Origin: Bacillus sp. SORGH_AS_0510
Lineage (GTDB): Bacteria > Bacillota > Bacilli > Bacillales > Cytobacillaceae
DNA: 64,000 bases
Assembly (NCBI RefSeq): GCF_030818775.1
Contig: NZ_JAUTAU010000001.1
Span: forward strand, 2,856,001-2,920,000
Direction of reading: 5' to 3'
Shown here: positions 52,173 through 62,275 of the stretch, one piece after another
Numbering within the stretch: the stretch's first letter is position 1
Layout of the letters: the number at the start of each line of letters is the position of its first letter
Program-made: the position numbers and the translations under genes
Notes under the pieces: model-generated
Databases searched by the model: none
The model's input: the letters and a program-made list of their open reading frames with translations, nothing else
What the model was told of the DNA's origin: nothing

Positions 52173-52715
52173 TTAAATCAAATAGCTGACTTTTACTTTC
52201 CAAATCATATGGTCAAATCCCTCGCCCCAATAATCCTTTAACAAGAAATCAGGTTCTCCGAATTTCTTTTTCCAGATTTTTTGTGCACGCACATAACCGC
52301 TATCTAAACAAAACCCATCTATTCCTTCACTTTTTAAAGTGTTATACATTGCTTTCAATAATAAATTTCCTATTCCCAACCTTTGATACTCTGGATGGAT
52401 AAATACTGTACCTATCTCAGGTATGCCTTTATAAGCATTGTGTGTACATTTACATATGAGTTCGCTTGCAGGCCCGTATTCGATTGACCCAACGATTTTA
52501 TCAGAGTGAATAGCAATAAGAAAAAATCGCTTCCTTCCATTACTTCCAAGGTCACTTACTAAATAATTTTTCTTCGTTTCAATTTCATTTTCTATATCCT
52601 CTAACTGATCCCCAATACCTTCTTTTGTAAAAGTATCTATAATTACTTTTTCAAAAAATTGATACAGGTTAGCTATATCCTCCGTTTTTGGCCTTCGTAT
52701 CTCGATATTTAACAC
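52173..52715 (-). CDS. GNAT acetyltransferase
   Basis: A 180-residue protein starting at GTG 52715, nine bases after AAGGAG. The GNAT fold has IEIRRPKTEDIANLYQFFEK at the N-terminus, the acetyl-CoA loop in FIHPEYQRLGIGNLLLKAM (Q-x-x-G-x-G, about residues 118-136), and a C-terminal AQKIWKKKFGEPDFLLKDYW. The protein-specific insert ENEIETKKNYLVSDLGSNG is unusual. The substrate is unknown. It converges with the small membrane-protein gene and shares the terminator area. Confidence 0.85.
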   Translation of the reverse strand: MLNIEIRRPKTEDIANLYQFFEKVIIDTFTKEGIGDQLEDIENEIETKKNYLVSDLGSNGRKRFFLIAIHSDKIVGSIEYGPASELICKCTHNAYKGIPEIGTVFIHPEYQRLGIGNLLLKAMYNTLKSEGIDGFCLDSGYVRAQKIWKKKFGEPDFLLKDYWGEGFDHMIWKVKVSYLI

Positions 52716-52793
52716 ACCTGAAAACACTCCTTAAACAATTTCAATTATTTAAGATTTCTAGTAAAAACTAAAAAATCCTTCCCTTATAGCTAA

Positions 52794-53001
52794 TTACCGT
52801 TCTTTCTCTTTTTCAGTTTCGTCGGGCATTAAGTCAATCCGACTAGTTACCGTTCCTTCTCTTCTGCCGCCTCCACGGGCACTAGTCCCTCCGACCAGTT
52901 ACCATTCCTTCTCTTTTTCCGTTTCCACAGGCACTAGTCCCTCCGACTAGTTACCGTTTCGGCTCGTTTTCCTCTTCCACGGGCACTAGTCACATGATTA
53001 G
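52794..53001. repeat. Second 52-bp tandem array, four units, unrelated sequence
   Basis: Units start with TTACC at 52794, 52847, 52899 and 52951 (spacings 53, 52, 52). The consensus is TTACCGTTCCTTCTCTTTTT, then CCGTTTCCACGGGCACTAGT, then CCCTCCGACTAG. ACTAGT-CCCTCCG-ACTAGT can fold, because ACTAGT is its own complement. The first and last units are the most diverged. It fills the gap between the GNAT gene and the terminator of the GH1 gene; no gene is present. The period equals that of the array at 46305-48916 although the sequences differ. Confidence 0.85.
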
Positions 53002-53015
53002 CCCCCAAACATACC

Positions 53016-53054
53016 AAAAAAATACGTCTCTGCTTTTTAGCAAAGACGCATTTT
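53016..53054 (-). terminator. Terminator of the phospho-beta-glucosidase gene
   Basis: ATGCGTCTTTGC and GCAGAGACGTAT (minus strand) form a 12-bp stem with a wobble, followed by TTTTTTTG. Confidence 0.8.
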
Positions 53055-53060
53055 TCCATC

Positions 53061-54527
<1,467 letters not shown>

Positions 54528-54634
54528 TTACTATTTGTTAGTTGGTTTAATTCTATAATGGAATAATAACGACCTTTAGCTAGATAGTAAATGAAGTAGA
54601 AGAATATAGTTTTTAATAACATGACTAGTCACTT

Positions 54635-54669
54635 GTTTCATAAATGTAACGCTGTGTTTTTTGTGGTAA
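54635..54669 (+). promoter_or_regulatory. Possible operator and -10 for the RpiR-type regulator gene
   Basis: GTTTCATAAATGTAAC (54635-54650) is a near-perfect inverted repeat (six of seven positions) in the divergent gap between the GH1 and regulator genes. TAAAAT at 54664-54669 is a plausible -10 for the plus-strand gene. The motif is weak, and binding is not shown. Confidence 0.35.
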
Positions 54670-54705
54670 AATAGAGCTATTGACGATAAAGGAGAGTTCC
54701 AATTC

Positions 54706-55431
54706 ATGTTTTCCAACGAAGTCATTGCCTCTTTCAATGAATTAGAAACATCTTTATACAACTATGTCAGTCAAAATGCTGAAAAAGTGGCTTATATGCG
54801 AATTCGCGAGCTAGCCGATGAAACCCATGTTTCTACAGCCACAATTTTACGTTTTTGTAGAAAAGTAAACTGTGAGGGTTTTTCCGAATTTAAAGTCAAA
54901 CTTAAGATGCATTTAGAAGGAAATAAAAAGACTGTGATAAAAAGTGCCCAACATTCTATAGTAGAGTTTTTTGAGCGGACATTAAAGGGAGATATAGAGG
55001 AAAAAATTAGACAGGCCGCGAGTCTAGTTCACACAGCAGACAATGTTATTTTTATAGGGATAGGAAGCTCTGGAATTCTTGCGGAATACGGCGCGAGATA
55101 TTTCTCAAGCCTAGGAAAGTTTTCATTGTATATTAAGGATCCGCATTTTCCGATTCATACAAAACTCCGCGATAATAGTGTAACCATTGCTTTATCAGTT
55201 TCAGGTGAAAATAATTTCACAGTTACTCATCTGAATCAATTAAAACAAGAAGGTAGTAAAATAATAAGTATTACTAACAATAAACTATCCACCATTGCCA
55301 AAATGTCTGATATCAACATTCCTTATTATGTTACAGAGGAATTTTTCGAAGAGGCGAATATTACTACCCAGGTTCCTGTTGTTTATATTCTTGAATCGAT
55401 TGCTCGTGAGATTTATAAATTAGGTCGTTAA
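54706..55431 (+). CDS. MurR/RpiR-family transcription regulator (HTH plus SIS domain)
   Basis: A 241-residue protein. Residues about 1-75 are an RpiR-type helix-turn-helix (MRIRELADETHVSTATILRF, then CRKVNCEGFSEFKVKL). Residues about 105-235 are a SIS sugar-phosphate isomerase-like domain (VIFIGIGSSGILAEYGARYF, TIALSVSGENNFTVTHL) that binds phosphosugars. Divergent placement next to the 6-phospho-beta-glucosidase gene suggests it controls that gene in response to a phosphosugar. Start ATG 54706 follows GGAG by 11 bases. Control of the GH1 gene is inferred from position. Confidence 0.9.
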   Translation: MFSNEVIASFNELETSLYNYVSQNAEKVAYMRIRELADETHVSTATILRFCRKVNCEGFSEFKVKLKMHLEGNKKTVIKSAQHSIVEFFERTLKGDIEEKIRQAASLVHTADNVIFIGIGSSGILAEYGARYFSSLGKFSLYIKDPHFPIHTKLRDNSVTIALSVSGENNFTVTHLNQLKQEGSKIISITNNKLSTIAKMSDINIPYYVTEEFFEEANITTQVPVVYILESIAREIYKLGR

Positions 55432-55607
55432 TTTTACAATTAAAGCGGCTCTATACAATTTGCTTTTACAAACTTTTCACGTATGAAAGACAAAACTTAG
55501 TTGTGCAACAAGAAAGATGTCCTGCATACAGGTATCGTTCTTTATGGCAATGTCACACTTCTTGATGAATTACTTTAATTCATGCTCCATCCCATTCCAC
55601 TCCCTTT

Positions 55608-56000
55608 TTATTTATTCCTTTTCACTTTAGCTTTCTCTGCTTTCATTAGTTCCTCATCCACTCTAAATTTAACTATCTTACTAATTAATTCAAATGGTAA
55701 AGGTTGATTTATAGGAAATTGTACTGCTCCTTTAGAACTTTTATAATTTGATATATCCTGTTTAAATGCCTCAATTCCACTTGATGTAGGATAAAAGCCA
55801 ATGTGATTTCTATAGGCAGCGAAATGCACAAGATTCTTATGTAAAACAAAAGTTGGCATTTGATAGCTTATCTTTTCTTTTGCATCTGGTGCAGACTCCC
55901 TAATCACCTTTCTTAAGGCTTGCAGTTTTTCCTGAAGATCAAGAGGAAATTGTGATATGTATTCGTCAATTGAGTTAAACTTCTTTTTGATTTCTTCCAT
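55608..56000 (-). CDS. DUF1801/YdhG-like protein
   Basis: A 130-residue protein starting at ATG 56000, six bases after AAAGGAG. The family pattern is FNSIDEYISQFPLDLQEKLQ, REAPDAKE-like VIRESAPDAKEKISYQMPTF, and YRNHIGFYPTSSGIEAF, ending in SKGAVQFPINQPLP. DUF1801 proteins (YdhG group, sometimes called iron chaperones by similarity to frataxin-like folds) are common in Bacilli. The function is not established. It is monocistronic. Confidence 0.85.
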   Translation of the reverse strand: MEEIKKKFNSIDEYISQFPLDLQEKLQALRKVIRESAPDAKEKISYQMPTFVLHKNLVHFAAYRNHIGFYPTSSGIEAFKQDISNYKSSKGAVQFPINQPLPFELISKIVKFRVDEELMKAEKAKVKRNK

Positions 56001-56198
56001 GGTTTCTCCTTTCACTAATCATTCATCATATTGTCCAATCGCGTAACCGTCTATTTTCTTAATTACTGGTATAAGAATTTATTCGCCTCCAAAATTATTT
56101 CACCTTCCTGGTTAGAAAACTTCCTAGCATTTAGAATGCATATTATTTTGAAAAAGGATACAATAGTGAAAAATATTCTAGATTAAAGGATGTAAAAA

Positions 56199-57635
56199 AT
56201 GGACTGGAAACCCGATAGAAGTTCTAATGTTCCCATTTATAAACAACTTGCTTCGTTTATTGAAGATGGAATTGCAGATGGTTCCTTTTCACATGATATG
56301 CCCTTGCCCTCCGAAAGAGGCCTTGCAAAGGAACTTGGTATTAACAGAAGTACAGTGGTTGCAGCATATGACCTATTGGAATCAAATGGACTGATTGATA
56401 GGAATAGGGGCAGTGGTACCACCATTAGCAAAGATATTTGGGGAATGTCTAAGAAACGTATCCCTAGTTGGAACAGATATATTGAGGCGGGGACGTTTTT
56501 ACCCAACTTGCCTGTTACACAACAAATACATAAGAAAACGGCAGCGCACGAATTAATAAACTTGGCCAGTGGTGAGTTGTCTCAGGATCTTTTTCCAATG
56601 ACATCACTTAGAGAAATTACCTCCAATCGATCCTTTATTGGAACTTTGGGCTATGACCATCCACAAGGTAATCGTATCCTACGTCAGACACTTACCGAAC
56701 ATGTTGAAGAGTTTAGGAATATACAAACAGACCCCTCTTCCATATTAATAACATCAGGTGCGCAACAAGCACTGCATCTCGTCGTTCAGTGTCTATTAAA
56801 ACCTGGTGATGCTGTTGCTATCGAAGATCCTTCTTATCATTACGGTTTGCCTGTTTTTAAATCAGCAGGGATTAAAACGTACTTTTTACAAGTGGGTCAG
56901 GACGGTATCAACCCTGATGACATATCTGAATTATATAAAAAACATAGAATTAGGATGATCTTTTTAAATCCTATTTATCAAAACCCATCTGGAACGTTAT
57001 TATCTGCAGAAAAACGTAAAAAAGTCCTTGAGTTATCTTCTGAATACGGCATCCCGATCGTGGAAGATGATCCGTATAGTTTAACTTCATTTTCCGGTGA
57101 AAAGATGCAAACTCTAAAATCATTAGACCGATATGGAAATGTTCTATATATTAGCTCACTAACCAAGATCGTTGCATCCGGGTTAAGAATTGGCTGGATT
57201 ATTGGACCAAAAGCGGTAATCGAAAGGCTCTCAGATGCCAAGCAACAAGTCGATTTTGGGCATGCAAGCTATACACAATGGATCGCCAATGAATTTTTAA
57301 GTTCGAGAGATTTTCCCTCTCATATCTATAACTTAGTAAAGCAACTAGAAAGTAGAAGGAATCAAATAGTGGAAAGCCTTCGATACTATTTAAAGGGACA
57401 GGTGGAATTTACTATTCCTAATGGGGGAATACATATTTGGTGCAAGATTAAAGAAGAGTTTAATGAAAATCGCCTATTAGAAGAATCAATAAAACGTGGT
57501 GTTATTTATGTACCGGGTTCAACGATGGGTTCGGAGACAGGATATGTTCGTTTTACTTTTTCCAGGGAAACTGAAAAAAATATCAATGAAGGTGTAAGAA
57601 GGTTTGCTGATGCCCTTCATACTGTAACAACATAA
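56199..57635 (+). CDS. MocR-type regulator: GntR HTH fused to PLP aminotransferase domain
   Basis: A 478-residue protein. Residues about 1-75 form a GntR winged helix (PIYKQLASFIEDGIADGSF, LPSERGLAKELGINRSTVVA). Residues about 110-478 form a fold-type I aminotransferase-like domain; the PLP lysine is in YISSLTKIVASGLRIGWI (about 320), and ILITSGAQQALHLVVQCLL and VEDDPYSLTS are further PLP-site blocks. MocR proteins sense PLP or amino compounds; examples are GabR and PdxR. Its target is unknown, since no gene cluster adjoins it. The start follows AAGGATG. A shared terminator follows. Confidence 0.92.
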   Translation: MDWKPDRSSNVPIYKQLASFIEDGIADGSFSHDMPLPSERGLAKELGINRSTVVAAYDLLESNGLIDRNRGSGTTISKDIWGMSKKRIPSWNRYIEAGTFLPNLPVTQQIHKKTAAHELINLASGELSQDLFPMTSLREITSNRSFIGTLGYDHPQGNRILRQTLTEHVEEFRNIQTDPSSILITSGAQQALHLVVQCLLKPGDAVAIEDPSYHYGLPVFKSAGIKTYFLQVGQDGINPDDISELYKKHRIRMIFLNPIYQNPSGTLLSAEKRKKVLELSSEYGIPIVEDDPYSLTSFSGEKMQTLKSLDRYGNVLYISSLTKIVASGLRIGWIIGPKAVIERLSDAKQQVDFGHASYTQWIANEFLSSRDFPSHIYNLVKQLESRRNQIVESLRYYLKGQVEFTIPNGGIHIWCKIKEEFNENRLLEESIKRGVIYVPGSTMGSETGYVRFTFSRETEKNINEGVRRFADALHTVTT

Positions 57636-57637
57636 AA

Positions 57638-57668
57638 AAATGGCTCAGTTTTCAAAACTGAGCCATTT
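57638..57668. terminator. Bidirectional terminator between MocR and YfmQ-like genes
   Basis: AAATGGCTCAGTTTT and AAAACTGAGCCATTT form a perfect 15-bp stem with a one-base loop centre. It serves convergent genes; on the minus strand TTTTAT follows. A shorter stem sharing GGCTCAGT recurs at 59628. Confidence 0.8.
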
Positions 57669-57682
57669 CCATAATGGTTGGT

Positions 57683-58123
57683 TTACATTACAGCTTTTAA
57701 AGACCACTTTTGCAGATCTTTAGAATTCACACTATAGGCAGCTACTTTCTTCTTATACTGTTTAACTACATCGACATGATCGTCATATTGGAATACCAAT
57801 AACCTGACAGCATGTTTACCACTTTTCGACTCGATGACTAATGGTGTTTTGCTGTTCTCTGGGTGTAAATAAAGCTCTTCGGTACCTGGGAAGATATATT
57901 GTTTTTCTATGAAAATAGCTTCATTAAAATTATTAATTATCTTTTCCTTTTCTTCGCCAATAATCTCTTTTCCGTCCAATGTTACCGTCACTTCTTGAAC
58001 ATTCAATTTTGAATGTACATCGAATTTTCTCATCAGCCATTCCACCGTACCCGTTGGCAAGCAGGTCATTAATATTTTTATTAAACTAATTACAATGATT
58101 GAAACAATTGTCCACATCATCAT
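57683..58123 (-). CDS. YfmQ-like membrane-anchored protein
   Basis: A 146-residue protein starting at ATG 58123, seven bases after GGAG. One N-terminal hydrophobic span (MWTIVSIIVISLIKILMTC) is followed by a soluble domain with NVQEVTVTLDGKEI, FNEAIFIEKQYIFPG, SKSGKHAVRLLVFQYDDHV, and a C-terminal YSVNSKDLQKW. The pattern agrees with my memory of B. subtilis YfmQ, a family of unknown function limited to bacilli. It is probably anchored by its N-terminus, with the domain on either side. It is followed by a terminator shared with mocR. Confidence 0.6.
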   Translation of the reverse strand: MMMWTIVSIIVISLIKILMTCLPTGTVEWLMRKFDVHSKLNVQEVTVTLDGKEIIGEEKEKIINNFNEAIFIEKQYIFPGTEELYLHPENSKTPLVIESKSGKHAVRLLVFQYDDHVDVVKQYKKKVAAYSVNSKDLQKWSLKAVM

Positions 58124-58148
58124 TCATCATCTCCATTGTCTATAGTGA

Positions 58149-58340
58149 CTAATTTAGCCAAATGTAAATTCCTAGTGAAGTTAGCGCGATAAAAATAATA
58201 ACTACATATATAAGAGTTAAGTTAGTTGTATTTCTTTTAGTGGAGCCGCTATAGTTTTCATCTGGTTTATTGGTAATCAATAAAGTTGAAACCACTGAAA
58301 TAATTAAGATTAAAATAACTAAGCCAAACATGATATTCAT
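58149..58340 (-). CDS. Small two-span membrane protein
   Basis: A 63-residue protein starting at ATG 58340 after GGGGTG; an in-frame ATG at 58352 lies ahead of this ribosome site. Two hydrophobic spans (FGLVILILIISVVSTLLI and LIYVVIIFIALTSLGIYI) flank a polar loop (TNKPDENYSGSTKRNTTN). Similar small proteins in Bacillus are annotated as possible contributors to bacillithiol synthesis (BshB3). The resemblance is loose and no function is claimed. It is 25 bases upstream of the YfmQ-like gene and may share its transcript. Confidence 0.6.
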   Translation of the reverse strand: MNIMFGLVILILIISVVSTLLITNKPDENYSGSTKRNTTNLTLIYVVIIFIALTSLGIYIWLN

Positions 58341-58532
58341 AATACACCCCATACCGTATTTTTGTCTATATAATTAACTTAATAATAACCTAACTTTATA
58401 GATTATTAACCATCCAATTGTGCTAAAAATTGACCATCCACTTTATACATTTCATCTAACAGTTTGTAACGGATATTTCAGTGAATATTAGGAAATAATC
58501 ATCTTATTACGGTATGTCCAAGGAGTAAACGT

Positions 58533-59009
58533 ATGATTCCTTTAATCAAAATACTAATATGTATGATTCTTTTAATTTTTTGGGTCAGAGCTTGTAAAAA
58601 GGATCCTATTCAAACGCTAGGCAACTATTTTTTCATCCTCTTTATTGTTACTTTATCATATGACATTTTCGCACTTAATCAGCAATTACTTACATTAACT
58701 AATCGGCAGGGAAACCTTTTTCACCTAATCATCGATCGAACGTTTTTACTTCCTCTTTCATTATTTTTCTTACTACACATATTCAGACGATTTTTCTTGA
58801 AAGTTTTATTATCAATTGGCTGGATCTTTGTCTGTTACTATCTTGAAGTTCTAAATAATCAATTTCATATAGTAAAGCTACATAATTGGACATTTAGTAA
58901 GTCAGCATTTATGGGAAGCTCTATTATAGTGTTATCCCTTATTATGATATATGCATTTGAAAAGCTAACAAGGAGTAGTATAAACCATGCCCCTTCCAAA
59001 AAGGTTTGA
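58533..59009 (+). CDS. Integral membrane protein, first of a pair (CBO0543-like)
   Basis: A 158-residue protein starting at ATG 58533, seven bases after AAGGAG. About five hydrophobic spans are visible, with a conserved-looking LLSIGWIFVCYYLEVLNNQF region and a C-terminal span (SSIIVLSLIMIYAFEKL). Composition and length resemble CBO0543-family membrane proteins, which often occur in tandem in Bacillus. It overlaps the next gene by 23 bases. Function is unknown; the pair probably forms a heteromeric membrane complex or arose by duplication. Confidence 0.65.
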   Translation: MIPLIKILICMILLIFWVRACKKDPIQTLGNYFFILFIVTLSYDIFALNQQLLTLTNRQGNLFHLIIDRTFLLPLSLFFLLHIFRRFFLKVLLSIGWIFVCYYLEVLNNQFHIVKLHNWTFSKSAFMGSSIIVLSLIMIYAFEKLTRSSINHAPSKKV

Positions 59010-59505
59010 TGAAAATGAAATTTTTATACTCATTCTCTGCGTCATTTATACCATTATCTTTGTAAAATTACTTCCTAAACGATTTTCTTATTCAACCAGC
59101 ATCATATTATTTTTGTTTAATATTTCGATTGGAATAACCGTTGATCATTTCCTTGCTGGCCCCCCACTTGATTTATATGATGTGATGGATTCAAAGGAAT
59201 TTGAGTTGTTGGATTTATTTTTATATTTATTTATCTATGGACCTGCCACCTATACCTTTATTTTCATTTATGATAAATGGTTTTATCATAAATCTGTGAT
59301 AATAAATCTTATATTTTTATTTTTCATCTCTCTCCTAAATACAACTTTTGAATATTTAGCTTTCATTTTAGACGTTTATAAGTATAATGGTTGGAAAGTT
59401 TATTATTCCATTCCCGTTTATTTCTTGGTTTATTGCACCAACATATACCTTCTGAGATTACTCAAGAATTATGAAGGAACAATTACAAAAAAGTTTGATA
59501 CATAA
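58987..59505 (+). CDS. Integral membrane protein, second of a pair (CBO0543 family)
   Basis: A 172-residue protein starting at ATG 58987, with AGGAG 11 bases upstream, inside the first gene. Five hydrophobic spans are visible. The block FLAGPPLDLYDVMDSKEFEL (about 58-77), then FIYDKWFYHK and YNGWKVYYSIPVYFLV near the end, matches the CBO0543 family pattern as I recall it. The overlap with the preceding gene indicates translational coupling. The function of the family is unknown. It is closed by a hairpin terminator at 59628. Confidence 0.75.
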   Translation: MPLPKRFDENEIFILILCVIYTIIFVKLLPKRFSYSTSIILFLFNISIGITVDHFLAGPPLDLYDVMDSKEFELLDLFLYLFIYGPATYTFIFIYDKWFYHKSVIINLIFLFFISLLNTTFEYLAFILDVYKYNGWKVYYSIPVYFLVYCTNIYLLRLLKNYEGTITKKFDT

Positions 59506-59627
59506 ATATAAAACTGACATTCCTTTTTAACTGGTTCCGTTTCCTATCATAAAACCCGAAAATACAAACGAAAATGTAGCTCAATTTGTACTGCCTTTTG
59601 TATACGTTTTTTCAAAAAAAAATAAAT

Positions 59628-59654
59628 GGCTCAGTTCACACTGAGCCTATTTTT
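59628..59654 (+). terminator. Terminator of the membrane-protein pair
   Basis: GGCTCAGT and ACTGAGCC form a perfect 8-bp stem with a 4-base loop, followed by TATTTTT. Confidence 0.8.
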
Positions 59655-59801
59655 AATATCCATTTTTGGAGTTTATTCTACAACTAATGCACCCGTTAGT
59701 GTAAGTACAATAATTCACAAACTTTATTTGAAACTTATGAATTAACACTGACAAATCACCTTTTAATTCTAATTCCTATGGGTTGAAGGAGAACTATTTT
59801 A

Positions 59802-60263
59802 TTAAATCGTTCGGCTTTTCAACTTGTTAAAATGGGTTATTGTTTTTTCTACATCTTGAATATTATTTAATTCAATTAGTCCTCCGAGCTTCATATTCCA
59901 ACAAGATAAATTTAAAGATTCAGAAAGTATGGTACATATCTTCAATGCTTTGACTATACATCCATTCTCTTTATCTATGTTAGTTCTAATAGATATACAA
60001 TCTGCATTTTGAGCCTTAGTTCCTGTATTCAGTTCAATCTCAACTTTGTATGTTCCATCATCATATAGAAAGTAACATTCATCATCGAAAGAATCCCAGG
60101 ATTTTAAAGATTTATCACCTTTCACTTCATCTATTCTTTCTAGAATATTAATTGCTTGATTAAATTCAAAAGAAGATGGTCCTATGAAATCCATCCCTTC
60201 TTCAGTTAATTCAGCTATATTCCCTTTTGGAAATAGTATTAGTTGATAATCCCATATTGCCAA
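59802..60263 (-). CDS. Unknown immunity-like small protein
   Basis: A 153-residue acidic protein. The open frame begins at 60329, but AGGAGGT lies seven bases before TTG 60263, giving a start at (M)AIWDYQLILFPKGN. It is beta-strand rich in the first half (DDECYFLYDDGTYKVEIEL), then helical (NGCIVKALKICTILSESL), ending NIQDVEKTITHFNKLK. The family is not recognised. Its size, acidity and position in a row of single small genes resemble immunity proteins of polymorphic toxin systems; no toxin is visible in the window. Upstream of the TTG the frame may be the end of an older copy. Confidence 0.55.
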   Translation of the reverse strand: MAIWDYQLILFPKGNIAELTEEGMDFIGPSSFEFNQAINILERIDEVKGDKSLKSWDSFDDECYFLYDDGTYKVEIELNTGTKAQNADCISIRTNIDKENGCIVKALKICTILSESLNLSCWNMKLGGLIELNNIQDVEKTITHFNKLKSRTI

Positions 60264-60351
60264 GATGCTACCTCCTAATCTTGGAGCATTATCTGGTATT
60301 TGATTTGATTCAATTTTACTACCCTGCATCTTTAGTTAATACGAACTGCCT

Positions 60352-60672
60352 TTAAGTTAAATCGATTGTACTCCATCCAGTCGCTGCAATAGTATCTCTA
60401 AACTGTTGAAATGCGCCTTTTGATTCAAACTCAAGTCGTGTAAAGGGTCTTGTAAAAAACTCAAAATAAGGCGGATTTGAATCACTATCCCTTTGCCCAA
60501 TGGTTTTGTCTTGTCTTATAATTTCTTGTATTTCATCATTCTTTAGTTTCTCAGTTCTGCTTCTGTACTGTATCCAGTTCTGATTGCATTCCCTAAAATC
60601 AATAATCATAGACTCCCCTGATTCACCAACATACCTAACTCCCTTAACAGTAACGCACTCAATTAGTTTCAT
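60352..60672 (-). CDS. Unknown small protein
   Basis: A 106-residue protein starting at ATG 60672 after AAAGGTG; the longer open frame to 60747 runs through a repeat scrap and has no ribosome site. Features include KLIECVTVKGVRYVGESGES, FRECNQNWIQYRSRTEK, FEFFTRPFTRLEFESKG and a final ATGWSTIDLT. No family was recognised. It is another member of the small-gene row, and may be an immunity or accessory protein. Confidence that it is expressed is moderate. Confidence 0.5.
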   Translation of the reverse strand: MKLIECVTVKGVRYVGESGESMIIDFRECNQNWIQYRSRTEKLKNDEIQEIIRQDKTIGQRDSDSNPPYFEFFTRPFTRLEFESKGAFQQFRDTIAATGWSTIDLT

Positions 60673-60872
60673 AACCACACCTTTAATCCCTTTTTGTTTG
60701 TGATTATGATATATTTCACCAAATACACTTACTTCTCCTTCTTGCACTAAACTGCTCCGTTTGTTTAATTAAGAGTTCAACAAAAAAGGACGCTAATCCT
60801 ACCTGGATCAACGCACCCTATAGTTTAAGTACATTTGTTCACAAACTTATTTCAGGAATGTTGCCACGTTAG

Positions 60873-61163
60873 TTAAAATATCCAATCCTCCTCTTTAACA
60901 TTATGATTGTTTATAGCACTCTCTTTTGCGTCTTCTATTGTGTCGTAATCCATATCACCAATAACTTCCCAATCTAAGTCACAGGAGAAAAGATAACATT
61001 CTTTACTACCATCATATTTGCAAATAGCAACAGCAGTTATATAGATCTTATCAATTAAATTTCTGCTATCATCGACTATTCCGACATATCCGTACCTATT
61101 TTCCAAAGAATTTTTAGTAATATGTATGACCTTTGCACCATCAAGTTCACTTGGAATCTCCAT
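60873..61163 (-). CDS. Unknown small acidic protein, immunity-like
   Basis: A 96-residue protein starting at ATG 61163, seven bases after AGGAGG. It is alpha/beta with DGAKVIHITKNSLENRYGYV, YITAVAICKYDGSKECYLF and CDLDWEVIGDMDYDTIEDAK, ending VKEEDWIF. It is strongly acidic. No family was recognised, although small acidic proteins with this strand-strand-helix pattern are common immunity proteins. The ribosome site is strong, so it is likely expressed. Confidence 0.6.
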   Translation of the reverse strand: MEIPSELDGAKVIHITKNSLENRYGYVGIVDDSRNLIDKIYITAVAICKYDGSKECYLFSCDLDWEVIGDMDYDTIEDAKESAINNHNVKEEDWIF

Positions 61164-61296
61164 TTATAACCTCCTGTATATCACCATTTCTAATTCAGCT
61201 ATTCTGCCACGGTAGTTCAAAAGAAAAAATGACCGCCACAGCGATCAAATCATCCTGACTAAAAGCCCCTGTTAGTTGAGTAAGGTGGAGTCTAAT

Positions 61297-61803
61297 TTAG
61301 ATTTTCTTTAGTGAAAATAAAATTTCTAATGCATCTGTAAATATCTCCTTTTGACGCTCTATTTCATCGAGTTCATTCTTCACCTTTAAGATAGAATTCA
61401 ATAAAACTTCATCGCTAATAGATGAATTAATGTTCTCTTCAATTAGTTCAAATGAGTTTAATTGAACCTCATAGTTTCCTGTCAGTAGGTGGTAAACCAA
61501 TGTTTCCAGATATGCTGAACAATCAAAAGGCTTTAATGCATATAACAATGAGCCCCGATAACCTAATGTTTTGGAATCATTTATCATTTCAATCAGTGGT
61601 TTTACTGCTTTTTCATCCCCAATGTCACTGAGTGCTAATGCAATTGCATTACGAATCCTATGATTCTCTGTGCTTTTTAAATAATTTATAAGAACAGGTA
61701 TAGCTTCCTTGTATTTATTTTCCCCGACTTTATTCAATAAACTTTCGGCTTCCTCTACATTTTCACTGTCTAATGCATATTTTAACGCTTCTTGTATTTT
61801 CAT
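61297..61803 (-). CDS. HEAT-repeat protein, immunity-like
   Basis: A 168-residue all-helical protein starting at ATG 61803, seven bases after GGAG; the open frame extends to 61857. It contains two to three HEAT-like repeats (YKEAIPVLINYLKSTENHRI, RNAIALALSDIGDEKAVKPL, TLGYRGSLLYALKPFDCSAY). Short HEAT-repeat proteins of this kind occur as immunity proteins of polymorphic toxins and as general scaffolds. Its place in the small-gene row supports the former, by inference only. Confidence 0.7.
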   Translation of the reverse strand: MKIQEALKYALDSENVEEAESLLNKVGENKYKEAIPVLINYLKSTENHRIRNAIALALSDIGDEKAVKPLIEMINDSKTLGYRGSLLYALKPFDCSAYLETLVYHLLTGNYEVQLNSFELIEENINSSISDEVLLNSILKVKNELDEIERQKEIFTDALEILFSLKKI

Positions 61804-61899
61804 TTGTTCACTCCATTTATCTGTAACTAACCTGCCTAGGTATGATAAATTCTTCACCTTGTTTTTATTTTCCTTCTTAAACTAAACTGCTTCTTTAGC

Positions 61900-62004
61900 T
61901 TAATAAGCAAACGGGTATCGTTCCAAGGATAAAACTAAATCCTTAAGTTCATCAATGTCTTCACTTTTCCAGTTTCCAACCTCTATTGAGATGTGCTGCT
62001 TCAT
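61900..62004 (-). CDS. Possible 34-aa peptide or gene remnant
   Basis: Frame from ATG 62004 (GAGGA ten bases upstream) to TAA 61902-61900. The peptide KQHISIEVGNWKSEDIDELK has the look of the end of a larger helical protein, so this may be the 3' scrap of a lost immunity gene. The stop lies in a copy of the short repeat at 61880. The rest of 61804-62275 holds repeat scraps, a terminator, and an open frame (62072-62266) with no protein-like features. Confidence 0.35.
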   Translation of the reverse strand: MKQHISIEVGNWKSEDIDELKDLVLSLERYPFAY

Positions 62005-62204
62005 CAAAATCATTCCTCGCATATTATCTTACATAATAATTCTCTGCTTGTTTTTATTTAACCTTCTTCAGCTAAACTGCTTCGTTAATACAATAAGAAA
62101 GACTGCCTAAATAACAGCTTGTCCCTAAGCACGTGCACCTGTTACTTGAATAAGAAATCTCCCGTTTATGGAAAGAGCCCATTTGGACGCTATACTGACA
62201 TATA

Positions 62205-62237
62205 AAAAGAGCCTTAGGGTATTTTCCCCTTAGGCTC
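62205..62237 (-). terminator. Terminator of the cell-wall-binding-repeat protein gene
   Basis: GAGCCTAAGGGG and CCCTAAGGCTC (minus strand) form a 9-11-bp stem with a short A-rich loop, followed by TTTTTATATG. It lies about 40 bases past the stop at 62276. Confidence 0.8.
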
Positions 62238-62275
62238 CCTAGCAGATAAATTTTAACACACCTCAATTACCATAA

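Noticed and set aside
62072-62266. Minus-strand 64-codon open frame
   Set aside because: It crosses a terminator and two copies of the short repeat; composition is not protein-like.
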